64,000 bases of DNA. It comes from Gerris lacustris. Its lineage: Eukaryota; Arthropoda; Insecta; Hemiptera; Gerridae. Position numbers and translations under genes: made by a program. The stretch's first letter is position 1, and every line of letters starts with the position of its first letter. The notes below the pieces were generated by a model. It worked only from the letters and a program-made list of their open reading frames with translations. It ran no database searches and had not been told where the DNA came from. The DNA lies in the NCBI GenBank assembly GCA_951217055.1, contig OX578276.1, forward strand, positions 158,534,393-158,598,392, written 5' to 3'. Shown here one piece after another: positions 1 to 10,135 of this stretch.

Positions 1-3000
1 CTAACCACCTCTAACCACCTCCAACCATCTCTAACCACCTTTAACCACCTCCAACCACCTCTAACCACATCTAACCACCTCCAACCACCTCTAACCACCT
101 CCAACCACCTCCAACCACCTCTAACCACCTCCATCCACCTCTAACCACCTCTAACCACCTCTAACCACCTCCAACCACCTCTAACCACCTCCAACCACCT
201 CTTACTACCTTGAACCACCTCCAACCACCTCTAACCACCTCCAACCAGCTCTAACCACCTCTAACCACCACTAACCACCTCTAGCCACCTCCAACCACCT
301 CTGACCACCTCAATCCACCTCTAACCACCTCCAACCACCTCCAACCAGCTCTAACCACCTCTAACTACTTCTAACCACCTCTAACTACCTCTAACCACTT
401 CTAACCACCTCTAACCATCTCTAACCACCTCTAACCATCTCCAACCACCTCTAACCACCTCTAACCACCTCTAACCACCTCAAACCACCTCTAACCACCT
501 CCAACCACCTCTAACCACCTCCAACCACCTCCCACCAGCTCTAACCACCTCTAACCACCTCCAACCACCTCTAACCACTTCTACACACCTCCATCACCTC
601 TAACCACCTCCAACCACCTCCAACAACCTCTAACCACCTCCATCCACCTCTAACCACCTCTAACCACCTCCAACCATCTCCAACCACCTCTAACCACCTC
701 CAACCACCTCTTACTACCTAGAACTATCTCCAACCACCTCTAACCACATCCAACCACCTCCAACCAGCTCTAACCACCTCCAACCACCCCTAACCACCTC
801 CAACCACCTCTAACCACCTCTAACCATCTCTAACCACCTCTAACAACCCCTAACCACCTCCAACCACCTCTAACCACCTCTAACCAACTCCAACCACCTC
901 TAACCACCTCAAACCACCTCTAACCACCTCTAACCACCTCCAACAACCTCTAACCACCTCCTACCACCTCTAACCACCTCCAACCAGCTCTAACCACCTC
1001 CAACCGCCCCTTACCACCTCTAACCACCTCCAACCAGTTCTAACCACCTCTTACCACCTTTAACCACCTCTAACCACTTCTATAAACTTCTAACCACCTC
1101 TAACCACCTCCAACCACCTCCAACCACCTCTAAGCACCTCCATCCACCTCCAACCACCTCCAACCACCTCTAACCACCTCCAACCATCTCCAACCACCTC
1201 TAACCACCTCCAACCACCTCTTACTACCTAGAACTACCTCCAACCACCTCTAACCACCACTAACCAGCTCTAACCACCTCCAACCACCCCTAACCACCTC
1301 TAACCACCTCCAACCACCTCTAACCACCTCTAACCACCTCTAACCAGCTCTAACCACCTCCAACCACCCCTAACCACCTCCAACCACCTCTAACCATATC
1401 TAACCATCTCTAACCACCTCTAACCACCTCCAACCAGCTCTAACCACCTCCAACCACCCCTAACCATCTCTTACCACCTCTAACCACCACTAACCAACTC
1501 TAACCACCTCCAACCACCTCCAACCAGCTCTAACCACCTCCAACCACCCCTAACCACCTCTAACCACCTCTAACCACCTCTAACCACCTCCAACCACCTC
1601 TAACCATCTCTAACCACCTCTAACCACCTCTATCCAGCTCTAACCACCTCCAACCACCCCTAACCACCTCCAACCACCTCTAACTACCTCTAACCATATC
1701 TAACCATCTCCAACCACCTCTAACCACCTCCAACCACCTCTTACTACCTAGAACTACCTCCAACCACCTCTAACCACATCCAACCACCTCCAATCAGCTC
1801 TAACCACCTCCAACCACCCCTAACCACCTCCAACCACCTCTAACCACCTCTAACCATCTCTAACCACCTCTAACAACCCCTAACCACCTCCAACCACCTC
1901 TAACCACCTCTAACCAACTCCAACCACCTCTAACCACCTCCAACCACCTCTAACCACCTCTAACCACCTCCAACAACCTCTAACCACCTCCTACCACCTC
2001 TAACCACCTCCAACCAGCTCTAACCACCTCCAACCGCCCCTTACCACCTCCAACCAGTTCTAACCACCTCTTACCACCTTTAACCACCTCTAACCACTTC
2101 TATAAACTTCTAACCACCTCTAACCACCTCCAACCACCTCTAAGCACCTCCATCCACCTCCAACCACCTCCAACCACCTCTAACCACCTCCAACCATCTC
2201 CAACCACCTCTAACCACCTCCAAACACCTCTTACTACCTAGAACTACCTCCATCACCTCTAACCACCACTAACCAGCTCTAACCACCTCCAACCACCCCT
2301 AACCACCTCTAACCACCTCCAACCACCTCTAACCACCTCTAACCAGCTCTAACCACCTCCAACCACCCCTAACCACCTCCAACCACCTCTAACCATATCT
2401 AATCATCTCTAACCACCTCTAACCACCTCCAACCAGCTCTAACCACCTCCAACCACCCCTAACCATCTCTAACCACCTCTAACCACCACTAACCACCTCT
2501 AACCACCTCCAACCACCTCCAACCAGCTCTAACCACCTCCAACCACCCCTAACCACCTCTAACCACCTCTAACCACCTCCAACCACCTCTAACCATCTCT
2601 AACCACCTCTAACCACCTCTAACCAGCTCTAACCACCTCCAACCACCCCTAACCACCTCCAACCACCTCTAACTACCTCTAACTATATCTAACCATCTCT
2701 AACCACCTCTAACCACCTCCAACCACTCCAACCAGCTCTAACCACCTCCAACCACCCCTAACCACCTCTAACCACCTCCAACCACCTCTAACCACCTCTA
2801 ACCATCTCTAACCACCTCCAACCACCTCTAACCACCTCTAACCATCTCCAACCACCTCTAACCACCTCCAACCACCTCCAACCACCTCCAACCACCTCTA
2901 ACCACCTCCTACCACCTCTAACCACCTCCAACCAGCTCTAACCACCTCTAACCACCTCCAACCACCTCCAACCAGTTCTAACCACCTCTTACCACCTTTA

Positions 3001-3009
3001 ACCACCTCT
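1..3009. repeat. Decamer satellite, block 1
   Basis: A tandem array of a 10-bp unit, mainly CTAACCACCT and CCAACCACCT on +, continuing off the left edge. The + strand is almost free of G, so the other strand is GT-rich (AGGTGGTTAG or AGGTGGTTGG). A longer order is visible. The variant TTACTACCTAGAACTA recurs near 711, 1221, 1741 and 2231 (about 0.5 kb apart), and TATAAACTTC recurs at 1081 and 2101 (1,020 bp apart). The block ends where the poly-T (reverse poly-A) of an R1-type element begins. It is not coding, because a 10-bp period shifts frame at every unit. Read as TTAGAGGTGG the unit resembles arthropod telomeric TTAGG, but that link is inference. Confidence 0.97.
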
Positions 3010-4177
3010 TTTTTTTTTCTTTTTTTTTATTGGGGCGTAGTGGAAGCACGCTTCTCACATGTGGACCCCACGAGCATCTTGAAGACGGGACCGCTTTCGC
3101 ATTTCTTCATCTCCAAATCTTCGAATCTTATTTCTTCTTACCTATGTTCTTTAATTTAATTAATTTAGTAATGCTCTTATTTAACATTTTACTATGTTTT
3201 ACTATGTCAGCCTTGGCTCTCTTTCTTCCTCTATGTTCCGGGCAGCTCTTCTCCGGTCTTCCTCCTCCATTTTACCCCTTATAATTTGCTCTACCATCTT
3301 GTTTACTAGATTCCATTTCTCTTCACTCTCCAGCATTATGCCAATAAGGTTTTCTGGTGTTAAAGCTGTTCCGACCTCCGTAACTATACTCTGCCTCACT
3401 TCTTCCCATCTACTGCACCAAAATATTGTGTGCTCGACATCATCTCTACTCTCGCAGAACCAGCATCTCGAGTCTCTCTCCTTACCAATCCTGTTCAGAT
3501 ATTCCCCAAACACGCCATGGCCCGAGATGACTTGGGCTAGTGGGTACGTTATCTCCCTATGCTTCCTATCGTACCATTTTTCTATCTGGGGGATTAGCCT
3601 ATATGTCCAGCGACCTCCATCTGAATCCCGCCATCTCCTCTGCCATTTTTCCATGGTTCTCTCCCTAGCTCTCCTCCTGTCCTCCTCAACTGACTCTGCC
3701 AGCGATATCCTCTCTTCCATCATCAGGTCTATCGGTATTGTCCTAGCCATGACCAGTGCCGCACTCGAGGATACCGTTCTGTAAGCCCGACAAATTCTCA
3801 GACTTGCTGTCCTCTGCGCCTTCAACAGCTCCCTCTTGTTCTTCTTCAGCTTCAGTGCCCATTGTCCCCACACTTGCACAGCGTAGAGCATAGTTGATTG
3901 CATTACGCTGTGCAACAATCTCCTGCTTGCCTCTCTGGCCCCTCTGTCTCTTGGCATGATCGATGCCAAGGCCCTAGCGGTGATCTGGGCTTTCCCCGCC
4001 AACTCCTCCACGTGACTCTTAAAAGTTAGTTCTCGGTCCAGACGGACTCCAAGGTACTTAAGGGTCTTCTCTATTCTTACCTCTTTCCGCTTTAACGATA
4101 TCTCTAATGTTGGGCACCTTTTCCTCCCGATAAGCAGAATGCCCTGAGTTTTTTCTGCGGCTAGTTCCAGTTGATGC
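3010..4177 (-). mobile_element. R1-clade non-LTR retrotransposon, 3' part (copy 1)
   Basis: The 3' end of a non-LTR element on the minus strand, near-identical to the matching part of the element at 16,900-22,609. The poly-A tail (poly-T on +, with one C) begins at 3,010 directly against satellite. The copy is cut at 4,177 by the Ty3 LTR retrotransposon. It resumes after that element at 12,876 and stops at 13,322, so only the 3' 1.6 kb of the original element is present in this copy. Confidence 0.92.
3202..4177 (-). pseudogene. R1-clade ORF2 C-terminal half, interrupted
   Basis: Encodes the thumb and C-terminal region of an R1-clade reverse transcriptase. This includes the conserved TLKYLGVRLD segment, an arginine-rich region, and a terminal zinc knuckle, CWFC...H...C (CX2CX7HX4C), typical of the clade. 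The frame is open to its natural stop near the poly-A tail. Upstream it is severed by the LTR retrotransposon, whose end replaces the codons after the QLELAAEKTQ segment. The missing middle, including the YADD active site, lies at 12,876-13,322, 8.7 kb away. The gene cannot make a functional enzyme in this copy. Confidence 0.9.
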
Positions 4178-5440
4178 TGTAGCCCCAAAATCCATGGGCT
4201 CTACCATAGATGAGTTTGTTATTGCCCAACTCAGTCGATTCGCTTTGTGGGCGGGGTTTTGCACAGTTGGATGTCTCCTGACAACTGAATTACCATAATA
4301 TGGAAAACAAATTAAATTGGACGCCACCCCATTCAAATTAAAAAGGTTTAATGATAAAAAGAAGGGACTTATAGCAAGAGCACTCAAAGGAAAAAGGGGA
4401 AACTGGAGAATGGGGAATCCAGGGAGAGGGAATAAAAGGTAGGGTATTATAAAAATAAAATAAAAATAAAGCAAAGATTAAATTGATATGGTCACTCTTT
4501 ATTGGGCAAGTGGAACCTTCACTTGCCTTGGCCCAGGGTACATACCAAAGAAAAATATACTCCTGTGAAACAATAACTGATTAAAATTATATAAACCTAC
4601 TTTTTTTTTAAATGAATGAAAAATAAAATAATAATATAAATAAAATATCTCCTAAACAAACTAACTTAGTCTTCCTAAGGGCCCTTTCACAGTTATCTCC
4701 TAAGAACAGTCTTCTGCTCGATAAAAGAATAAATATACTTATAAACTGGAGTGATACTAATAACTTAACTGGGCTATTGCAAATAATAATTAACTAAATG
4801 TTTCTAATAAAATATAATGTTCAAACAAAAATAAAATAATGGTAGATGGTAGGTGAGAGGTGTAGTGTGAGGGACGAAGGAAGACCCTCGGCGGAGTGGG
4901 GGAAGGGGTCTAAGCCGTCCCACTCTGGAAGGGGAAGAGAAATAAAAATTGGTCGATCTTACTTTGAGGTGTAGTTACAGGTTGCTCCAGACTTCGACGC
5001 TCGCGGCTCGAAGATCAGACAGAACTTTGTAAGGGTTGTCAGCGAATTTAAGTTGGCCCTCGAAGCAGTCACTGGCGTCTCAGAACACAACCAGCATAAT
5101 CCACTCGCGTGCTCTGCTTCGTTGGATCCTATTCTAAGCTGCCCAAAACTTAAGCACTGACTATACAAAATAACTTTTTCTCACCACCAAGGTGCTCTTT
5201 CACCACGAGATCGCAAAGACAGCTCCTAACCTCTCAGGATCACCCAGTGTCACCAAAAAGAAAAAGAAGAATAAAACAAAAAGAACTACCAAAAAGAAAC
5301 AATACTAAATAGCGACTGCCCTAAAATAATAAACAAAAAGACCTCCTTACAATCCAACAGAAAATAAATCCGCCCCTAAATTTTCTTAAACGCAAATTTA
5401 ACAGGGTGGATAATAAATAAAAAAAAAATAAACCGTTACA
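4178..5440 (-). repeat. 3' LTR of the Ty3/gypsy element
   Basis: Matches 11,613-12,875 in length and, apart from one base, in sequence. It starts TG and ends CA. On the minus strand a TATATAA-like box (about 4,586-4,594) lies roughly 90 nt before an AATAAA poly-A signal (TTTATT at 4,498-4,503 on +), a plausible U3-R-U5 layout. Short open frames inside it occur identically in both LTRs and are not genes. Confidence 0.95.
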
Positions 5441-5459
5441 AACGAGTTCCCCTCGTAAC
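5436..5459 (-). promoter_or_regulatory. Purine-tract/hairpin at the 3' LTR boundary
   Basis: Immediately before the 3' LTR on the minus strand there is a short GAGGGGAAC purine-rich run, where the polypurine tract that primes plus-strand DNA synthesis is expected. The same bases can fold. On +, GTTACAAACGAG faces CTCGTAAC across a TTCCC loop, with a bulge. The run is short for a polypurine tract, so the role is tentative. Confidence 0.4.
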
Positions 5460-5534
5460 AAAAAAAAATATAGAAAATTAAAAAAAAAAAAAAATCTCTT
5501 TAGTTTGTCGTAGATCGGAGATTCTGCTACGGAG

Positions 5535-8500
5535 TCACGTTGGATTACGTTTTAATTCGCTGACGTGCCATCTACCAAGCAATTTTCCCTTCTCGTCTTC
5601 TACCTCATAGACGAGTGGGGAGACTCGGGCACTTATTCTGCAGCGCATATACTTTGGCGCGAGTTTGGCACTGAAATCCTTTGACGCGTCTGATAGAAAA
5701 TGGTTCCTCTTCCAAACCACATCTCCAACGTTGAATTCTTCTTTTCTCCTTCGCAGATTGTAAGAATGAGCGTTCCGATCATGGACCTTTCTCAGGCGCT
5801 CTTTTACCTCCTCTATCGTCTTTTGGAGCTTAGACAAGTTCTTATTCGTCTGAGTCAGATCGGGATCTGGTGGACTGACGAGCGGATCTTCTGCTCCGGG
5901 AATCCTTTCTCCGGTGGGGTGTAGAGTTCGGCCAAAGGTGAGGTAGGATGGCGAAAAACCTGTCGATTCATTGACGGCTGTCCTAAGAGCGAAACCTAGT
6001 TGCGGCAAGAGCTTGTCCCAATGCTTGTGGTTGTCTTTTATATACGCTGTTATCATTGCCTTTATCGTGCGGTTGTAACGCTCAGTAGGATTACTTTGGG
6101 CATGATATAGTGGGTTGAAAAGAAGTCTGACCTTGTACCGTTCCATCATAACTCGATACTCGTTGCTACGAAATTGGGGGCCATTGTCCGCTATAATATA
6201 TTGAGGCACTCCAAAGACCATGAAAACCTCTTCTTCAAGATACCGTACGATGGCTTTGGCGTCCGCCTTGCGCAAAGGGTGAAGTAGCGCATACTTCGTG
6301 AAGCAATCGACTACCACTAACAAGTAACTGTTCTGCTTCGACGAACGTGGAAATGGTCCCATCAGATCGACACTGATCATGCGCCAAGGTGATCCCGCTG
6401 AACGTTGCTGGCCCATAAGACCTGCAGGTTTCTTCGATTCGCTCTTGGTGGCTAGGCATATCGGACATTTGGCGACATAGTTCGATATATCCGACGCCAT
6501 ACCAGGCCAGTAATATCGATCCATGATCCGTCTCTTAGTCTTAAATGACCCTAAATGACCTGCCATAGGTGCATCGTGGTTTTCAAAGATGATCGTCTTC
6601 CTCTGTTCCTTTGGTACCACGATCCTCCATGGTGAACCTTCTCCATCTTCCTTCTTCCTAGCACGATTGGCGTACAAACGTCCCTGCTCTACACTCCATA
6701 GAGGGTATTTCTCCGGACTGGTTTGTACCTTCTCTATCATACCAGAATACCAATGATCCTTAACTTGATCTGGCTGAATATCGACGACATCAACTGGAGC
6801 ACGAGATAGGGCATCGGCTGCAACATGTAGTTTCCCAGGACGATGGATGATGTTGAAGTCGTACTGTTGCATTCGAAGCACCCATCTGGCTAACCTTCCT
6901 TTCGGCTCCTTTAGATTCATTAGCCACTTTAGCGCCATATGATCCGTTATCACACTGAATTTCTGTCCTTCCAGATATGCTCTAAATTTCTCCATGGCCC
7001 ATAACACGGCTAACGCCTCCAGCTCCGTCGCACAGTATTTTCTCTCGAGCTTAGACAACGATCGGCTGGCGAAAGCGATCACTCGTTCTCCGTCTTCAAA
7101 TTCTTGTGACAGAATCGCTCCCAGACCTACTTCGCTAGCGTCCGTCTGTACAAGGAAAGGACGTTGAAAATCAGGACATGTCAAGACAGGTGCAGAAATC
7201 AGATGTTCTTTCAGCTCTCTGAATGCTTGTTGACATTCTTCAGGCCATCTCCACCGGCAACCTTTCTTAAGCAACGCAGTCAAGGGTGCTGTGATACTTG
7301 AAAAGGCGGGCACAAACCTCCTGTACCACGATGCCATACCCAAAAATCTTCGAAGTTGCTTCGTCGTATTTGGCGCGGGATAATCTACAATGGCTTTGAT
7401 CTTGTCCGGATCAACGCGAAGGCCGTAGTAGTCCACAACGTAACCTAGATATTTTAACTCAGGGCAGCAGAACTTGCACTTCTCCCTGTTAAGTGTTAAG
7501 CCAGCCTTGTGCAGTCTTGAAAGAACTAGGGACAGGACTTTGAGGTGGGTGTTGAAGTCGGGTGTACAAATGATGATATCATCAAGGTATACGAACATGT
7601 ACACCTCGATGTCTGCTCCTAGAACTCTATCTATAAGACGCTGCCAGGTGGCAGGACTATTATGCAGTCCGAATGGCATACGTCGGAACTGAAACAAGCC
7701 ACGGGTTGGTACGGTGAAAGCCGTTTTCTCTCTAGAATCTCTTTCTACGGGTACCTGCCAGTAAGCAGATTTGATATCTAGAGAGGAAATGTATTTCGCG
7801 TTTTTAAGGCGGTCGAGGATGTGAGAGACGTATGGGAGAGGATAAGCATCCTTCTTGGTCACTGCATTCACCTTCCTGTAGTCCACGCAGAACCGGTATG
7901 AACCATCTGGCTTCGAAACCATGACGACAGGAGATGACCAAGGTGAACTGGAAACTTCAACAATGCCTTTTTCCAGCATCGTGTCGAGTTCATCGTTCAT
8001 CCTCGCCTGGACGGTAGGTGAGACGGGGTAGTACCTCTGCTTGATAGGAGCCGCGTCACCGGTATTAATGACGTGTTCCACCAAGTCAGTGCACCCTAAC
8101 TCTGAGCCCATTTTTGTGAAGAACTCGTCCACGACTTTCTGAAGATTCTCTCTCTCCTCTCTTTCTAAATGATCCTCCGATACCAGCACTTCCGTAGAAT
8201 AAATATTATCAGAAAACTGAAACTTATGGTTCACTAAATCTGGAACAATCGCCATCTGTTTCCAAAAATCTAGACCTAGGATCAAAGTTGAAGATATAGA
8301 CGGTACTACGAGGGTTTGAATAACTTTCAGCTTTCCATCAATCGACATTGGCAGATCAACGCTTCCGAGGACCTTACATTGATGACCATCAGCCACTGTA
8401 CATTTGACGTTAGAAGACTCGTTGAGCTTGATTCCTAGATCCTGAAGAACTTCCCAACCTCTCTGACCAACCAAAGTTCTAGAGGCTCCAGAATCTAATA

Positions 8501-8738
8501 GCCCTAACATCGGGTAACCTAATACTAATACTTCTAAATAAGGACGAGGGTCTCCATGGGTAGAAGTGATCAATCCGCTCACGCGCGCTTCATCGAAGAA
8601 TGTTTTCACCACTTCTAGCCATTCAGCCCTTTCCTTTTTCTGGGATATCTGAGATTCATACGGAAGGCGGAAATGTCCCACTAATTCCGTCTTCCTTCGG
8701 CGTTTCCCTGAGACGAAGCACGTGGACACCGAGAACAA
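5535..8738 (-). CDS. pol: Ty3/gypsy Pol polyprotein
   Basis: An open frame of about 1,067 codons carrying every Pol enzyme. Residue numbers count from the frame entry at 8,738. The aspartic protease has DSGA at about 82-85. Reverse transcriptase spans about 220-480, with YLDD at 384-387 and FGLHNSPATWQ before it. RNase H has TDAS (D533), TELE (E572), TDH (D599) and AADALSR (D642). Integrase has a zinc motif H721, H728, C758, C761 and a catalytic triad D791, D851, E886. A C-terminal chromodomain-free GPF/Y-like region follows. No stop or missing catalytic residue was seen. There is no ATG at the entry. The frame overlaps gag by 58 nt in the -1 register, so Pol is made as a Gag-Pol fusion by frameshifting. 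Confidence 0.97.
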   Translation of the reverse strand: MFSVSTCFVSGKRRRKTELVGHFRLPYESQISQKKERAEWLEVVKTFFDEARVSGLITSTHGDPRPYLEVLVLGYPMLGLLDSGASRTLVGQRGWEVLQDLGIKLNESSNVKCTVADGHQCKVLGSVDLPMSIDGKLKVIQTLVVPSISSTLILGLDFWKQMAIVPDLVNHKFQFSDNIYSTEVLVSEDHLEREERENLQKVVDEFFTKMGSELGCTDLVEHVINTGDAAPIKQRYYPVSPTVQARMNDELDTMLEKGIVEVSSSPWSSPVVMVSKPDGSYRFCVDYRKVNAVTKKDAYPLPYVSHILDRLKNAKYISSLDIKSAYWQVPVERDSREKTAFTVPTRGLFQFRRMPFGLHNSPATWQRLIDRVLGADIEVYMFVYLDDIIICTPDFNTHLKVLSLVLSRLHKAGLTLNREKCKFCCPELKYLGYVVDYYGLRVDPDKIKAIVDYPAPNTTKQLRRFLGMASWYRRFVPAFSSITAPLTALLKKGCRWRWPEECQQAFRELKEHLISAPVLTCPDFQRPFLVQTDASEVGLGAILSQEFEDGERVIAFASRSLSKLERKYCATELEALAVLWAMEKFRAYLEGQKFSVITDHMALKWLMNLKEPKGRLARWVLRMQQYDFNIIHRPGKLHVAADALSRAPVDVVDIQPDQVKDHWYSGMIEKVQTSPEKYPLWSVEQGRLYANRARKKEDGEGSPWRIVVPKEQRKTIIFENHDAPMAGHLGSFKTKRRIMDRYYWPGMASDISNYVAKCPICLATKSESKKPAGLMGQQRSAGSPWRMISVDLMGPFPRSSKQNSYLLVVVDCFTKYALLHPLRKADAKAIVRYLEEEVFMVFGVPQYIIADNGPQFRSNEYRVMMERYKVRLLFNPLYHAQSNPTERYNRTIKAMITAYIKDNHKHWDKLLPQLGFALRTAVNESTGFSPSYLTFGRTLHPTGERIPGAEDPLVSPPDPDLTQTNKNLSKLQKTIEEVKERLRKVHDRNAHSYNLRRRKEEFNVGDVVWKRNHFLSDASKDFSAKLAPKYMRCRISARVSPLVYEVEDEKGKLLGRWHVSELKRNPT
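8662..8708 (-). promoter_or_regulatory. -1 ribosomal frameshift signal between gag and pol
   Basis: On the minus strand the heptamer G GGA AAC (8,702-8,708) lies in the gag frame as caG GGA AAC, the canonical X XXY YYZ arrangement. Slipping back one base re-pairs as GGG AAA in the pol frame. A 6-nt spacer (GCCGAA) leads to a hairpin. GGAAGACGGAA (8,685-8,695) pairs with TTCCGCCTTCC (8,662-8,672), 10 of 11 pairs with one A-C mismatch, around a 12-nt loop that contains the gag TAG stop. Spacer length and stem size match known retroviral signals. G GGA AAC is used at the gag-pro junction of type D simian retroviruses. Confidence 0.88.
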
Positions 8739-10135
8739 ACTTGCTTAGACGTGTCCTTATTTCCACAACTAGTACAAAAGCCTAATTTAGGGCACCTTAT
8801 GAAAAAGTGTCCCTCAACTCCACAATTGTAACAAACCCGGTTGCGGGGTAGAGAACGGTTCTGGGAGTTTCTGTTCCTATTAAAAACTCTTGGAGTAGTG
8901 GTGGCATTATTCTCCCGAGACCGGTACGGTTGGTTAACAGGTCTTGTAATCTGGACTTCATTCACCTTGTTATTTAAAGAAATCTTTGAAGGTCCAGCGT
9001 AGGCAAGACTAGGTTCTAACAATGTTTTCTTCGCCGTGGGAGGAGGTTGGTACTTTTCCATATGCGCCTTGTCTCCTTGGATCCTTCGTCCCAACTTAAC
9101 GAAGTCTTCTACGCAGTCGACTCCATACTGCCGAATCCTGTCGTAGAAGTATGGGGTTACATTCCGGAATAACATCTTTAGCTGTTCTTCCTCCTTAAGA
9201 CTAAGACGGGAGAAATATGTTTTCATGACGGCCACGAAATCGCCAAACTTTTCGTCCGGACCTTGTGTCCGACTCATCATTTCTGCCGTCAACTCGACTA
9301 CATAATCCTCGTCTTCATACTCTTCTTTGAGAAGATATACCAACTCTGCCCAAGAAGAGACTTCCTTGAAGACTGACTTGAACCACATCAATGCGGGACC
9401 CTCGAATAAGTCGATCGCACCTCGCCATAAATCTTGCTGTGTAGCATTTCGTGCTTGGCGGTAATATTCGACATCTTCAAGGAACGACCGCAGTGACTTG
9501 CCTTGTCCATTTCCGGAAAATCTGATTCCCCACTCTTTAGTTGGGATGACTTTCCGTCGTCCTTGACCCAATTGCGTGGTGGTTAAAGCGCGGACCAGAT
9601 CTGCTACAGTAGTGCCTTCAAGATCAACTGTCTCACTCACTATACCTGAAGGACCTGCTACATCGCTCTGCTCATCCGTCTTGGTAGTCTGACCAGTTGT
9701 AGGTTTAGGGACAACAGGTGAAGCTCCTACTTTATCATCTAAAAGCTCTTTCAACTCTAAAAGTTTAGATAGAAGAGTTGATCTGGTTTCCAGATGAGGA
9801 GATTCATCAGGAATAGGGCATCGATTTACTCTATTCATGGTGTGCGTAAGGAGAGTGACTATTTTTCTGTGTTCTGAGTCGGCCTTACGTCCACTGAATA
9901 AAGTAATCTTTTCTTCAAGTTTGGTGACTTTGTTTGTAATGAGAGGCATTTCCTCCTCCGGATCCCTCTTCTTTGCTGGGGACTCAGGAATAGTGGTCAT
10001 CTGTTCCCGTTCCATTTTTAAGAGTGTTCTTAGGGCTCGACGCATCGATTCTACTGTTGCCGAACTACCTAAAGATACACCTCGTATCTCCAACTCGTAC
10101 TCTAACTCCTCTTGTTCGAGTCGATTGGCATCCAT
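8681..10135 (-). CDS. gag: Ty3/gypsy Gag (capsid-nucleocapsid)
   Basis: A 484-codon structural polyprotein that would package the element's RNA into cytoplasmic particles. It starts at an ATG (10,133-10,135) after a long leader. The middle holds a capsid-like region with WGIRFSGNGQGKSLRSFLED and a helical LWRGAIDLFEGPALMWF segment, typical of insect Ty3 Gag. Near the C-terminus lies a CCHC zinc knuckle (C435-YN-C-GVEG-H-FFIR-C) followed by a second Cys cluster, CTSC...CSRC. It ends at TAG within the frameshift hairpin. No internal breaks. Confidence 0.95.
   Translation of the reverse strand: MDANRLEQEELEYELEIRGVSLGSSATVESMRRALRTLLKMEREQMTTIPESPAKKRDPEEEMPLITNKVTKLEEKITLFSGRKADSEHRKIVTLLTHTMNRVNRCPIPDESPHLETRSTLLSKLLELKELLDDKVGASPVVPKPTTGQTTKTDEQSDVAGPSGIVSETVDLEGTTVADLVRALTTTQLGQGRRKVIPTKEWGIRFSGNGQGKSLRSFLEDVEYYRQARNATQQDLWRGAIDLFEGPALMWFKSVFKEVSSWAELVYLLKEEYEDEDYVVELTAEMMSRTQGPDEKFGDFVAVMKTYFSRLSLKEEEQLKMLFRNVTPYFYDRIRQYGVDCVEDFVKLGRRIQGDKAHMEKYQPPPTAKKTLLEPSLAYAGPSKISLNNKVNEVQITRPVNQPYRSRENNATTTPRVFNRNRNSQNRSLPRNRVCYNCGVEGHFFIRCPKLGFCTSCGNKDTSKQVCSRCPRASSQGNAEGRRN

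Noticed and set aside
1..3009. CRISPR-like or coding repeat array
   Set aside because: The unit is 10 bp with no spacers, the setting is eukaryotic, and the 10-bp period cannot keep a reading frame.
3030..3784. Plus-strand frames of 84 and 196 codons opposite the R1 reverse transcriptase (and duplicates at 16,920-17,674)
   Set aside because: They are antisense shadows of the conserved RT frame, with no recognisable protein.
4178..5168. Open frames inside the LTR (about 138 and 69 codons, repeated at 11,610-12,603) as genes
   Set aside because: They occur identically in both LTRs, have no motif and no fitting start context. They follow from LTR sequence, not coding.
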